A program made the position numbers and the translations under genes. From contig CAJTTO010000054.1 of NCBI GenBank assembly GCA_910579275.1, forward strand, positions 1 through 24,853: DNA of 24,853 nt, read 5' to 3'. Positions 1-6,312 of the stretch are shown here, piece by piece. Under the pieces are notes generated by a model, which saw only the letters and a program-made list of their open reading frames with translations, was not told where the DNA came from and ran no database searches. Positions within the stretch are counted from its first letter, which is position 1; each line of letters starts with the position of its first letter. This stretch comes from an uncultured Lachnospiraceae bacterium (GTDB taxonomy: Bacteria > Bacillota > Clostridia > Lachnospirales > Lachnospiraceae).

Positions 1-117
1 GGTTCGAAATCGCTGTCCGCCATAAAAACGGCACAGACAAGGCTTGGACTTGCACAGGACGGAATCGTGGGGAAAAATACACGAAAGGCATTCATAAATG
101 TTATAAGCAGAAAATAA
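1..117 (+). CDS. C-terminal end of a peptidoglycan-binding-domain protein (partial)
   Basis: Frame 1 is open from the window edge to a TAA at 115-117 and gives 38 residues. The stretch RLGLAQDGIVGKNTRKAF fits the second half of a PG_binding_1 domain, whose hallmark is a DG-x-VG-x-x-T motif after a Q-x-x-LGL helix. Such domains usually sit at the end of cell-wall amidases, lysozymes, transpeptidases or phage endolysins and anchor the enzyme to peptidoglycan. The catalytic part lies outside the window, so the enzyme type cannot be named. A prophage lysin is possible, but nothing else here is phage-like. Confidence 0.6.
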   Translation, partial: GSKSLSAIKTAQTRLGLAQDGIVGKNTRKAFINVISRK

Positions 118-349
118 ATTCTTTATTCAACTACTACAATGACTTATAGAATTAATGACTTTAAATCTGCTATAATTCTAATTAGAAATATACATATAAT
201 ATACAAAAGATGTCCCAAGCCCTGAAAATTAAACATTCCCGCTTAATATTGTGTTAAAGCAAGTAAAGGAAATGCATGTGATACGATTTCTTTTGAGAAA
301 GAAGAAGATAGTATGATTTGTATTTATATGGAACGTAAAGAAGTGAAGT
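118..349. other. AT-rich intergenic stretch with a possible gene remnant
   Basis: No intact gene is seen. On the plus strand one frame is open from 247 to a TAG at 358-360 (37 residues, rich in K and E, reading KEEDSMICIYMERKEVKFTS at its end). It has no upstream start codon and overlaps the 3' end of the convergent GyrI-like gene. It could be the tail of a decayed gene, but this is weak. Confidence 0.3.
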
Positions 350-913
350 TTACGTCATAGCATTATTTTCTTTTACTGGAACATACAAATAACAATACTC
401 GTGAGTCCCATCTTCTGGGTTGAAAAAACCATAATATTCAACGATTGGAAGGGTGTCGTTACCGTAAGTATAGCCGAGTTCAGGGGCTATTTGTTCTCCG
501 ATCCAATGATATGGGGGAATGCCGCCCATCCACGGTTCGTGTCCAAGTACTCTTGCCGTTTCGTCACACATTCTTATTCGCAAAAATTTTGCAGCGGGTA
601 TTTTGTAAATATCATATGAATCAGGCTGAACATCAGTCGTGACAAGGAATCCAAACATCACGCCACTGGGACGTTCGTGTGAAAGATAATTCAAACTCAT
701 GCAAATATCCCAATTATCTTCACGACCGTCTGGCAAGGTGGTAACAGACATAAAGTCTTCCATAATTTTTTCAACATTCGGTTCATCAGTATTATTGTCT
801 GCATAGCCAACTTTTCCGCACCAGACAGTGTCGTTCCATTCAATCAAATCAACGAGAGTCCCGTTATAGTCATAAGTTTTAATAATATTTTCCTGTGGAT
901 GCTGCATATTCAT
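350..913 (-). CDS. Stand-alone GyrI-like (AraC effector-binding-type) small-molecule-binding protein
   Basis: The 187-residue product has no DNA-binding domain. Its second half, from about YDIYKIPAAKFLRIRM through WIGEQIAPELGYTYG to EYCYLYVPV, has the layout of the GyrI-like/SBM fold: a strand with the P-A-x-x-F segment, a helix ending in a W, a gap, then a closing YLYVPV strand. Family members bind lipophilic cations or drugs, act as effector domains of MerR/AraC regulators, or inhibit gyrase. The start was set at the ATG at 911-913 because AGGAGG lies 7-8 bases before it; an upstream in-frame ATG has no ribosome binding site. It lies 119 bp downstream of the DUF3788 gene on the same strand and may be cotranscribed. 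Function beyond ligand binding is not inferable. Confidence 0.7.
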   Translation of the reverse strand: MNMQHPQENIIKTYDYNGTLVDLIEWNDTVWCGKVGYADNNTDEPNVEKIMEDFMSVTTLPDGREDNWDICMSLNYLSHERPSGVMFGFLVTTDVQPDSYDIYKIPAAKFLRIRMCDETARVLGHEPWMGGIPPYHWIGEQIAPELGYTYGNDTLPIVEYYGFFNPEDGTHEYCYLYVPVKENNAMT

Positions 914-1032
914 CGTGTCGCTCCTCCTATTTTGATATAGAAATGATGGCGTTCTTTTACACATAGAAAAATGTTCTGTCAGCTAAATAGCAATACGCCA
1001 ACAAACGCCATATTTATCAATTGGGATAGTTG

Positions 1033-1557
1033 TCACAGACATTTGACCGCTAACAGTTTCTTAATATCTTCATAATGTTCTTGGCAGATAACCCGATAAT
1101 GTATCCAGCCACCATCACCACAAGGATATTTATTATCAATGTATTCTTGAGTATATTTTTTCAGTCCCCCATATATCGTTTCATACTGCACATCTGTTAA
1201 TCTCACCATAACTGTAAATGCACCAGCTTCAGCAAAGATGTTGCACAGAAGTTTTTTCTTGCTATAATGTCCTATTCCCCAACCGTATTTATTCCCATAA
1301 GGAAAAACTACTTTCTGTTCTGTATGAAAAGTAGTGGTCAACCAATCATTTATCAGGGAAAAGCGTTCTGCATTTTCTGCACAGTACGCCGTCATTTCCT
1401 CTGCTGTTGGCACAATCTGTTTATTCAGCATTCTCTCGTACATAGCTACCTTCCCGAATTCAAAATTTGCATTTGTTTTCAATCTTCCTCCGAACATACC
1501 CGTTCCGGACGAAACCATTTTACACGATGGCATCTCATAAATTCTTACACTTTGCAT
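1033..1557 (-). CDS. DUF3788 family protein with a GyrI-like N-terminal strand
   Basis: The 174-residue protein follows the DUF3788 pattern from about residue 38: YERMLNK-x-x-x-PT, then a W, KYGWGIGHYSKKKLLCNIF, a hydrophobic AFTVMVRL strand, GGWIHYRV, and a final DIKKLLAVK helix. The role of DUF3788 is unknown; the shape suggests a small YdhG/GyrI-neighbour ligand-binding protein. The first 22 residues (VRIYEMPSCKMVSSGTGMFGG) look instead like the first strand and turn of an AraC/GyrI effector domain, so the gene may be a fusion or internal deletion product. Start ATG 1555-1557 has GGAGG about 8 bases upstream. Its promoter candidate lies at 1593-1621. It probably forms a leftward pair with the GyrI-like gene. 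Confidence 0.7.
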   Translation of the reverse strand: MQSVRIYEMPSCKMVSSGTGMFGGRLKTNANFEFGKVAMYERMLNKQIVPTAEEMTAYCAENAERFSLINDWLTTTFHTEQKVVFPYGNKYGWGIGHYSKKKLLCNIFAEAGAFTVMVRLTDVQYETIYGGLKKYTQEYIDNKYPCGDGGWIHYRVICQEHYEDIKKLLAVKCL

Positions 1558-1592
1558 CGCTATTCCTCCAATTTTGAATTTGCTGCCATTTT

Positions 1593-1621
1593 ATTATACA
1601 TCAATTTCCCTAAAAATGAAA
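1593..1621 (-). promoter_or_regulatory. Candidate promoter of the DUF3788 gene
   Basis: Read leftward, a perfect TATAAT (1593-1598) is preceded at 17 bp by TTTCAT (1616-1621), a weak -35. The predicted transcript starts about 30 bases before the DUF3788 start codon. Confidence 0.4.
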
Positions 1622-1650
1622 TTGATTTCTTTTGTTTTTTTGGTCAATTT

Positions 1651-1746
1651 GTAACAGTTCAGCCTTTGAGTTCCTGCTACAAGCAAAACCACTACGTTAT
1701 TTCATGGATTTTGCAGCCGGTGCAAAGTTCTGGGCTGAATGGTTAC
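1651..1746. repeat. Small inverted-repeat element, copy A (96 bp)
   Basis: The left end GTAACAGTTCAGCC (1651-1664) and right end GGCTGAATGGTTAC (1733-1746) are inverted copies matching at 12 of 14 positions. They belong to the same family as the copies at 10488-10620 and 13267-13400. The flanks GTCAATTT (1643-1650) and GTCGATTT (1747-1754) match at 7 of 8 positions, as expected of an ageing 8-bp target duplication. No protein is encoded. The interior shares TTCCTGCT and GCAAAACC blocks with the remnant at 5941. Confidence 0.7.
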
Positions 1747-1789
1747 GTCGATTTCCCATTGTGTATATTGTCTGAAAAGGGAAAGGATG

Positions 1790-1820
1790 TCCTGTTATCT
1801 CTGTGGCAGAGATAACAGGA
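1790..1820 (-). terminator. Perfect 14-bp hairpin between the MerR gene and copy A
   Basis: TCCTGTTATCTCTG and CAGAGATAACAGGA flank a 3-base loop without a mismatch. Outer AAGGAT (1783-1788) and ATCCTT (1829-1834) could extend the stem across a bulge. Read leftward it lies about 70 bases after the MerR stop codon and is followed only by a pyrimidine-rich stretch (CCTTTCCCTTTT), so it is a plausible but not classical terminator. Confidence 0.45.
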
Positions 1821-1888
1821 AAGTGGCAATCCTTGTTGGTGAGGACAACTGTCTGAATGCAGAGTGTAATGGTGCATTCTTCATAGGG

Positions 1889-2635
1889 CTAAAAATTTTT
1901 ACTACAATATACAGCAATCGCTTGTCTGACAAAATCAGCAGTTCCGTCGCCACCGGCTTTGTCGATGTTGCTCCTGAAGCGTTCATCACATACATACATT
2001 TCACCCAACCCATTAAGGATTTCATTTGTACATACATAATAGTTATCAGTTATAAATTTCTGTAATGCAGAGATTTTTTCCTGTACTTCATCGTCATTAG
2101 GTGTCAAATGCATTAATTGTCCTAATTCAGAAAACATTGCCATCAGTTCATTTGCAAGCTTGCCATAATGACTTCCGTTTCGGGCAGCATCCTTCTGTTT
2201 GTATTCCTGATACGCATTGGTGTTACCCCATTTCGCTTTGACTTCTGCCTCATACTTTTCAATTTCGCTCTTGTCGAAAACATTAAAATTCATTTCTGTT
2301 ACTCCTTTGTTTTGTATTTCACGAGCAAAGGCGATAAGTTCCCCTAGGCGCTTATATTGCAATTCTAACAGCTCAATTTGCTGTGCAATAACTTCTGATG
2401 GGTCAAATCCGGGGTCGTCAAGAATTGCTTTGATTTCTTTTAAGGGAAATGCTAGCTCGCGAAACAATAAAATATTTTGTAAACGGCTAAGTGCCATATC
2501 ATCGTACATTCGATAGCCTGCTTCGGTCACTTTCGCAGGTTTCAAAAGCCCAATCTCATCATAATAATGAAGTGTTCGGGCGGTGATACCAGTCAGTTTA
2601 ACAACTTCATGGACAGAAAGTGTTTTTTTAGCCAT
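1889..2635 (-). CDS. MerR-family regulator with TipAS-like drug-recognition domain (TipAL type)
   Basis: The 248-residue protein starts with a MerR winged helix (residues 6-70: VVKLTGITARTLHYYDEIGLL, then AGYRMYDD and LSRLQNIL). A dimerisation coiled coil follows (about 80-115). Residues about 125-245 fit the TipAS antibiotic-recognition domain, with the EYKQKD segment, the NELMAMFSELGQLM helix and the CDERFRSNIDKAGGDGTADFVRQAI end. In Streptomyces TipAL, this domain traps thiopeptides and activates a 19-bp-spacer promoter. GGAGG lies about 10 bases before the ATG. The start codon overlaps the stop of an upstream reading frame (ATGGCTAA), suggesting translational coupling. An autoregulatory promoter of exact MerR type is found at 2760-2790. 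No transporter gene is next to it, so its targets here are probably itself and possibly the neighbouring ligand-binding genes. Confidence 0.85.
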   Translation of the reverse strand: MAKKTLSVHEVVKLTGITARTLHYYDEIGLLKPAKVTEAGYRMYDDMALSRLQNILLFRELAFPLKEIKAILDDPGFDPSEVIAQQIELLELQYKRLGELIAFAREIQNKGVTEMNFNVFDKSEIEKYEAEVKAKWGNTNAYQEYKQKDAARNGSHYGKLANELMAMFSELGQLMHLTPNDDEVQEKISALQKFITDNYYVCTNEILNGLGEMYVCDERFRSNIDKAGGDGTADFVRQAIAVYCSKNF

Positions 2636-2656
2636 TCCAAAATTCCTCCATAGCGT

Positions 2657-2731
2657 CTAAAATTTCTTTTGCGGGTAAAAGTGTCGCGTCAACCATATTT
2701 TTACTCGTTTTTTTTCAAGTAATGCTTTCAT
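2657..2731 (-). CDS. Leader micro-ORF (24 aa), possibly frameshifted in an A8 run
   Basis: An ATG at 2729-2731 has a good ribosome binding site (AAAGGAG, 8 bases away) and lies just after the MerR-type promoter. It reads MKALLEKKRVKIWL and stops at 2657. If the A8 run at its eighth codon were A9, the frame would instead continue as KNMVDATLLPAKEILDAMEE and end at 2628, overlapping the MerR start by four bases. The second version looks more protein-like (amphipathic). The gene may be a 34-residue peptide broken by a 1-base deletion, or one expressed through slippage on the A run. Its role is unknown. Confidence 0.4.
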   Translation of the reverse strand: MKALLEKKRVKIWLTRHFYPQKKF

Positions 2732-2759
2732 ATCTTTTTCTCCTTTCCTGTTTTTTCAC

Positions 2760-2790
2760 ATTATAGACTATGACGTAACGTGAAAGTCAA
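2760..2790 (-). promoter_or_regulatory. MerR-type promoter/operator with 19-bp spacer
   Basis: Read leftward: TTGACT (2785-2790), a 19-bp spacer, TATAAT (2760-2765). The long spacer carries the dyad GACT-ttc-ACGT-t-ACGT-cat-AGTC, centred between the two boxes. A 19-bp spacer with a central dyad is the hallmark of MerR-activated promoters, where the regulator twists the DNA to realign the boxes. It drives the micro-ORF and the MerR gene. Confidence 0.85.
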
Positions 2791-2866
2791 GCGTTTTATT
2801 TTCTGTTTTCGACTTCTTGTTTCTTTATCGCAAATGAGCAGTAGTATAAGGCGCATAATCTTGCTG

Positions 2867-2915
2867 AAAAATGGCAGCAGCCTTTTGGGTAAAAGGAAAC
2901 TGCCGCCATTTTTTT
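2867..2915 (-). terminator. Long hairpin terminator after the RelE-like gene
   Basis: AAAAATGGC (2867-2875) pairs with GCCATTTTT (2905-2913), GCAG with CTGC, and CCTTTT with AAAAGG around a GGGT loop. Leftward transcripts end in a run of five U. Rightward transcripts also end in a U run, so it may work in both directions, separating the RelE-like gene from the MerR unit. Confidence 0.7.
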
Positions 2916-3037
2916 GAATCTACTTTATATTGGTGCCATTAAAATGTCAGGAATGAATTTTCAAACACGCGCTAGCATTCATTCGTTATTGTAGTGCAGA
3001 TTGTGCAAATTATCAGACAGTAAAATCATTGACTCAT

Positions 3038-3631
3038 TTACATAAAATATGTAATAATAATGCCAACTACAGCGCCAAATAGAAAGTATAAGACTTTTGA
3101 AATAAAACCAACCTTTTTTTTCGCTTTATTATGCATTGGAGGAGGAGCAGGACAAGGTGCTTCTTTCCTTGATTTATCAGATATACCAAGAGGAACTTCT
3201 GATTTTGAGTTGGTCTTGGAAGATTTAGAGACAGCATCGGATTTCATGTGGAAGGATGAGTCACTAGATTCAGCTGCTATAGTATTATAATCTTCTGATT
3301 TTGCCTGCTCAAAATATTCATAGACAGGTTTTGCACTCGCGGTATCAAATCCTTGTAATTTCCTGCTTGCCCAAAGGTAGGCATCATCATGATGACCTAT
3401 ATACACTAAGAGCACTGTATTTCCTGACTGCGTAAAGATTGCTCTGAAATCTTGTGTCACTCTGGCACTTTTGAAATCAAGTTTTGTATTTAGTTTTTCT
3501 ACTTTTAAGCTGTCACTGCGTAGGCTTCTCTGCATTAATCGTATTGTTTCAAGGGCTTTTTTCTGAGTTTTCTTATCTAACTTTGAAAATGCATCTAAGT
3601 ATGTATCCGAACAAACTATGTTTGCTGCCAT
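3038..3631 (-). CDS. RelE/ParE-fold protein with C-terminal membrane anchor
   Basis: Residues about 8-93 fit the RelE-like domain variant otherwise known from the N-terminus of UvrD/Rep-type helicases. It has an AFSKLDKKTQKKALETIRLM helix pair, an LNTKLDFKSARVTQDFRAIF strand pair with conserved R57 and R63, and the closing strands LLVYIGHHDDAYLWASRK. Residues about 95-172 are polar, serine/lysine rich and then proline rich, probably disordered. Residues 175-197 are a hydrophobic helix preceded by KKK, i.e. a tail anchor with the toxin-like domain in the cytosol. No antitoxin-like gene is adjacent. GGAGA lies 8 bases before the ATG. It could be an mRNA interferase-like toxin, a domesticated version, or a ribosome/RNA-binding sensor at the membrane. 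The fold is fairly sure; activity is not. Confidence 0.65.
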   Translation of the reverse strand: MAANIVCSDTYLDAFSKLDKKTQKKALETIRLMQRSLRSDSLKVEKLNTKLDFKSARVTQDFRAIFTQSGNTVLLVYIGHHDDAYLWASRKLQGFDTASAKPVYEYFEQAKSEDYNTIAAESSDSSFHMKSDAVSKSSKTNSKSEVPLGISDKSRKEAPCPAPPPMHNKAKKKVGFISKVLYFLFGAVVGIIITYFM

Positions 3632-4196
3632 GTATATATCTCCATTAATCTAGAATGTACCTTTTTGGTTGATTTATTTTTATTTATTTTACATTATGTA
3701 ATTTTATTTAACAAGATATATTATTGTAAATGGAATAACTTTCTTTAGGAAGATGTCTATTTCTTTTCCATGAAATAACACTATAATTATGTAATTATTT
3801 GTGGACAATGTTTGCATTTTCAACGTATTCCGTACTTTTTGCGGAATATCTAATTTTCGGATTCTTCTGTAATCTAAATAATGATAGGAATTTGCTGACA
3901 ACCGAGATTACTATAAGCTTCAATATGGTTCTTACTGCCATTCAGTTAAAGCCATCATATGTTGGCATGGTTCGTACAAGAGCGAGACAAAAATTCGATG
4001 ACAATGCGGGGATATTGTCTAGAAATTTTAATGACACAGTGATTTGAAACTGACAAAAAGCCTCCCCATAGCTCACTGCATCTACGTTTTTTGAGATGCA
4101 CACTCAAAAAATATTCTGTGCTATAGGTATAGCTGGTTATGAAACAGTGTATTAGAGCGTGTATGAAAGATGCTTTCTGTCAGATATGCATTGCAT
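3632..4196. other. 565-bp AT-rich intergenic region without a convincing gene
   Basis: Open frames here are short, lack ribosome binding sites and show no recognisable family. It contains a candidate promoter for the RelE-like gene (3686-3714), a perfect 9-bp inverted repeat TTTTTTGAG/CTCAAAAAA (4087-4095 and 4103-4111), and a TTAGAGCGTG half-hairpin at 4152-4178 related to the hairpin at 9753-9793. Around 4060-4100, AGCT...ATCTACGTTTTTT resembles the reverse complement of the interior of the repeat at 10488, so a decayed copy may lie here. Confidence 0.4.
3686..3714 (-). promoter_or_regulatory. Candidate promoter of the RelE-like gene
   Basis: Read leftward: TTGTTA (3709-3714), 17 bp, TAAAAT (3686-3691), ending about 55 bases before the start codon. 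The surroundings are AT-rich, so chance matches are likely. Confidence 0.35.
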
Positions 4197-4670
4197 TTAG
4201 TTCATTAAATAAATCATAAAATTCAGATATCCGGCAAAGGTTACCCACAGCAGATAGGGTATTTGCAGGTAAGCAGCAGTGGTGTCAATCCGGCTGAATT
4301 TAAATATCATTTTAAGGATGCCCGCCCACAGAACGACAAGCCATATGAAGGCAAACAAAAAAGTGTGCATGTTAAAAAAGATTATGAGCCACAGAAAGTT
4401 AAAAATCAGCTGGAATATATAGCTGAGCAGGGCATCAAAAACCTCGTCAGGATATACGGCTTTCTGCTGGCAGACGCGCGCGCAGCTGATGCCCAGCAGT
4501 GTATAGAGGAGTGTCCAAATGATTGGAAACAGTATGGCAGGAGGTGACAAAGGCGGTTTGCGCAGTAAATCATAAATATAGACATTATCACGGACGAGAA
4601 ATGCTGAGAGACTGCCGACGCCAAGAGCGATGAAAATGGAAAGAATATAGGGTTTTAATTTATCCCACAT
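4197..4670 (-). CDS. tspO: TspO/MBR family membrane protein
   Basis: The 157-residue protein has five hydrophobic helices and the family signatures: PPLSPPAILFPIIWTLLYTLLG (W and LLY-x-LLG in helix 2), NFLWLIIFF in helix 3 and PYLLWVTFAGYLNFMIY in helix 5. TspO proteins bind and help degrade porphyrins and act in stress responses; the length is typical. The start was taken as the ATG at 4668-4670 because GAGG lies 6 bases upstream. A more upstream in-frame ATG (4703) has no ribosome binding site. It lies 74 bp downstream of tyrA on the same strand without a terminator in between, so it may be cotranscribed, though no functional link to tyrosine synthesis is evident. Confidence 0.9.
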   Translation of the reverse strand: MWDKLKPYILSIFIALGVGSLSAFLVRDNVYIYDLLRKPPLSPPAILFPIIWTLLYTLLGISCARVCQQKAVYPDEVFDALLSYIFQLIFNFLWLIIFFNMHTFLFAFIWLVVLWAGILKMIFKFSRIDTTAAYLQIPYLLWVTFAGYLNFMIYLMN

Positions 4671-4744
4671 AAAAAACCTCGTGACAGGAAAAGATTCTAT
4701 CATATTTTATGCGATTGCGAACTTTCTTATGTGGGAAGAATGCT

Positions 4745-5845
4745 TTACTTTCTTTGGTGAATGGTATATTGCAGGCTTTGGAGCAGCGTGGTGGCTTCAT
4801 CCAGAGCAGACTGTTCATAAAATTCAATGCGCAGAACGCCTTCCTCAAAATCCCGGTTATGTATAATCCCGATATTCTTTATGGAGATGTCTGCCTTGGC
4901 AAGCAGCGTGGCGAGCGATGCGATGGAGCCGGCTTCGTCAGGAATGTCCACATAGCAGGCAAATACCTTTTTTATTGGTCCTCTTGGCAGATCTGCAAAG
5001 GAATCGCGGTATTCCTTGGATGCAGTAAATAAATCATAAGTAAATCCTTTTTGTCCGGAGCGGACTGCCCTGCTGACTGTCTGCAGCGATGCAATGTAGT
5101 CATCCAGTAAATCCGCAATATTTTCGGTGTTTGACATACAGATGGATTCCCACATATCGGGTGAGGACGAGGCGATACGCGTGATATCCTTGAAGCCTCC
5201 GGCAGCAATCATTTTCATGGTTTCCTCTGATGAGTCATGGTCATGTACCAGATTTGCAAGGGCGGCGGCAACAAGGTGCGGCACATGGCTGATTGCCGCT
5301 GTTACATAGTCATGTTCCTTGCAGGACAAAATCAGCGGAAGCGCACCCATTTTTTTTACGAGGGAATAGTAATAAGCGACAGCTTCCTCTGGGACAGACT
5401 CAGTCGGGGTAAGGATATAGTAGGCATTTTCCAAAAGGATAGGATTGGCATTCGCGAATCCTGTTTTCTCACTGCCAGCCATCGGATGCCCGCCGATAAA
5501 ATGTCTTTCCAGTCCCAGACGTGAGACTGCCTCATGGATAGTGCCCTTGACACTGCCGACATCCGTGATAATTGTCTTATCACCCAGAAGTGGGGCAAGC
5601 TGTTCCAAAAAGTTGTTATTAACAGCGACAGGACCGCATAGAAATATCATATCACAGTCTGAAAAAAGTTCGTTGATTTCAGTTGTTCCCATGTCGATTG
5701 CGCCAGCTGCCGCGGCTTCGTCCAATGTGGACTGTCTGCGTGCATAGGCTAGGATGTGTGCGTTGGGACAAATCTGTCTGATCGCAAGCGCGATGGAACC
5801 GCCAATCAACCCCAGACTTAAAAATCCAAATTTTTTCATATTCAT
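4745..5845 (-). CDS. tyrA: Prephenate dehydrogenase with C-terminal ACT domain
   Basis: This enzyme oxidatively decarboxylates prephenate to 4-hydroxyphenylpyruvate in tyrosine synthesis. The 366 residues comprise an NAD-binding Rossmann part (FGFLSLGLIGGSIALAIR at 6-23; FLCGPVAVN; ITDVGSVKG), the active-site GGHPMAGSEKTGF segment (H120), the helical dimerisation part with ISHVPHLVAAALA, and an ACT domain (about 288-360: CYVDIPDEAGSIASLATLLA) expected to bind tyrosine for feedback control. The first glycine of the usual GxGxxG nucleotide loop is a serine here (S10-L-G12-L-I-G15). AGGA lies 9-10 bases before the first of two nearby ATGs. A strong promoter is seen at 5884-5912 with a short leader, so no T-box control is likely. 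Confidence 0.92.
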   Translation of the reverse strand: MNMKKFGFLSLGLIGGSIALAIRQICPNAHILAYARRQSTLDEAAAAGAIDMGTTEINELFSDCDMIFLCGPVAVNNNFLEQLAPLLGDKTIITDVGSVKGTIHEAVSRLGLERHFIGGHPMAGSEKTGFANANPILLENAYYILTPTESVPEEAVAYYYSLVKKMGALPLILSCKEHDYVTAAISHVPHLVAAALANLVHDHDSSEETMKMIAAGGFKDITRIASSSPDMWESICMSNTENIADLLDDYIASLQTVSRAVRSGQKGFTYDLFTASKEYRDSFADLPRGPIKKVFACYVDIPDEAGSIASLATLLAKADISIKNIGIIHNRDFEEGVLRIEFYEQSALDEATTLLQSLQYTIHQRK

Positions 5846-5883
5846 GAGCTTCTGTTCCTTTCAAGGCATAGATTTCACATACG

Positions 5884-5912
5884 ATTATCGCACTTTAAAG
5901 CATTGAAGTCAA
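5884..5912 (-). promoter_or_regulatory. Promoter of tyrA (and tspO)
   Basis: Read leftward: TTGACT (5907-5912), 17-bp spacer, GATAAT (5884-5889), 38 bases before the tyrA start codon. Near-consensus sigma-A type. Confidence 0.7.
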
Positions 5913-5940
5913 CGCTGTTTTTGAAAGTGAAACAAGATAC

Positions 5941-6000
5941 GCAACGGTTCGGCTTTCAGCTTCCTGCTCCAGGCATCAAGCCATGCAAAACCGTAGCGGC
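5941..6000. repeat. Decayed copy of the GTAACnGTTCAG element
   Basis: GCAACGGTTCGGC followed by TTTCAG, TTCCTGCT and GCAAAACC follows the left half of the copy at 1651 in order. CAGGCATCAAGCC matches an arm of the copy at 13267. No right end is visible, so this is a truncated remnant. Confidence 0.5.
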
Positions 6001-6101
6001 ATAGATGCATCAGAAAGAGGAACGGTATCTATTAGACAATTATCATGAAAACATGAAAAGTATTTTATGCAAAATGCTGTATGCAAAATGCACAAAAATG
6101 A

Positions 6102-6130
6102 TTGAATTATCTGATAATATATAGTAAAAT
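6102..6130 (+). promoter_or_regulatory. Candidate promoter of the EF-G-like gene
   Basis: TTGAAT (6102-6107), 17-bp spacer, TAAAAT (6125-6130). The start codon is 182 bases beyond, implying a long leader. The region is AT-rich, so other assignments are possible. Confidence 0.4.
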
Positions 6131-6312
6131 TGTAATAGTTCAGTCATGCAAAGCGGATTGTGCAGACTGTTTTTATCGTATGAGATAAATTATGGGAATG
6201 ATTTAGGCATGGAGGATGTCAAATCCTGAACTGGCATGGTGGACTATCATCACAAATTAAGGGCATGATCAGAAAATTTCGAGCGTGTTCTCACAAATAG
6301 GAGGTAGCTGCA

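Larger units (their letters stand above)
5913..6312. other. Intergenic leader region upstream of the EF-G-like gene
   Basis: The 400 bp between the divergent tyrA promoter and the EF-G-like gene hold no convincing open frame. They contain an element remnant (5941-6000), a candidate promoter (6102-6130), a second single element end GTAATAGTTCAGT (6132-6144), and a leader of about 175 bases with no structure I recognise as a known riboswitch. Confidence 0.5.

Noticed and set aside
3704..3901. 65-residue leftward frame upstream of the RelE-like gene as a possible antitoxin
   Set aside because: TTG start without ribosome binding site, no antitoxin-like pattern, and the candidate promoter of the RelE-like gene lies inside it.
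3799..4047. 82-residue rightward open frame
   Set aside because: No ribosome binding site, no recognisable family, low-complexity AT-rich sequence.
5846..5883. T-box or other tyrosine-responsive leader for tyrA
   Set aside because: The promoter at 5884-5912 leaves only about 30 bases of leader, too short for a T-box.
6137..6312. Riboswitch in the long leader of the EF-G-like gene
   Set aside because: No conserved core of a known class could be recognised and the promoter position is uncertain.
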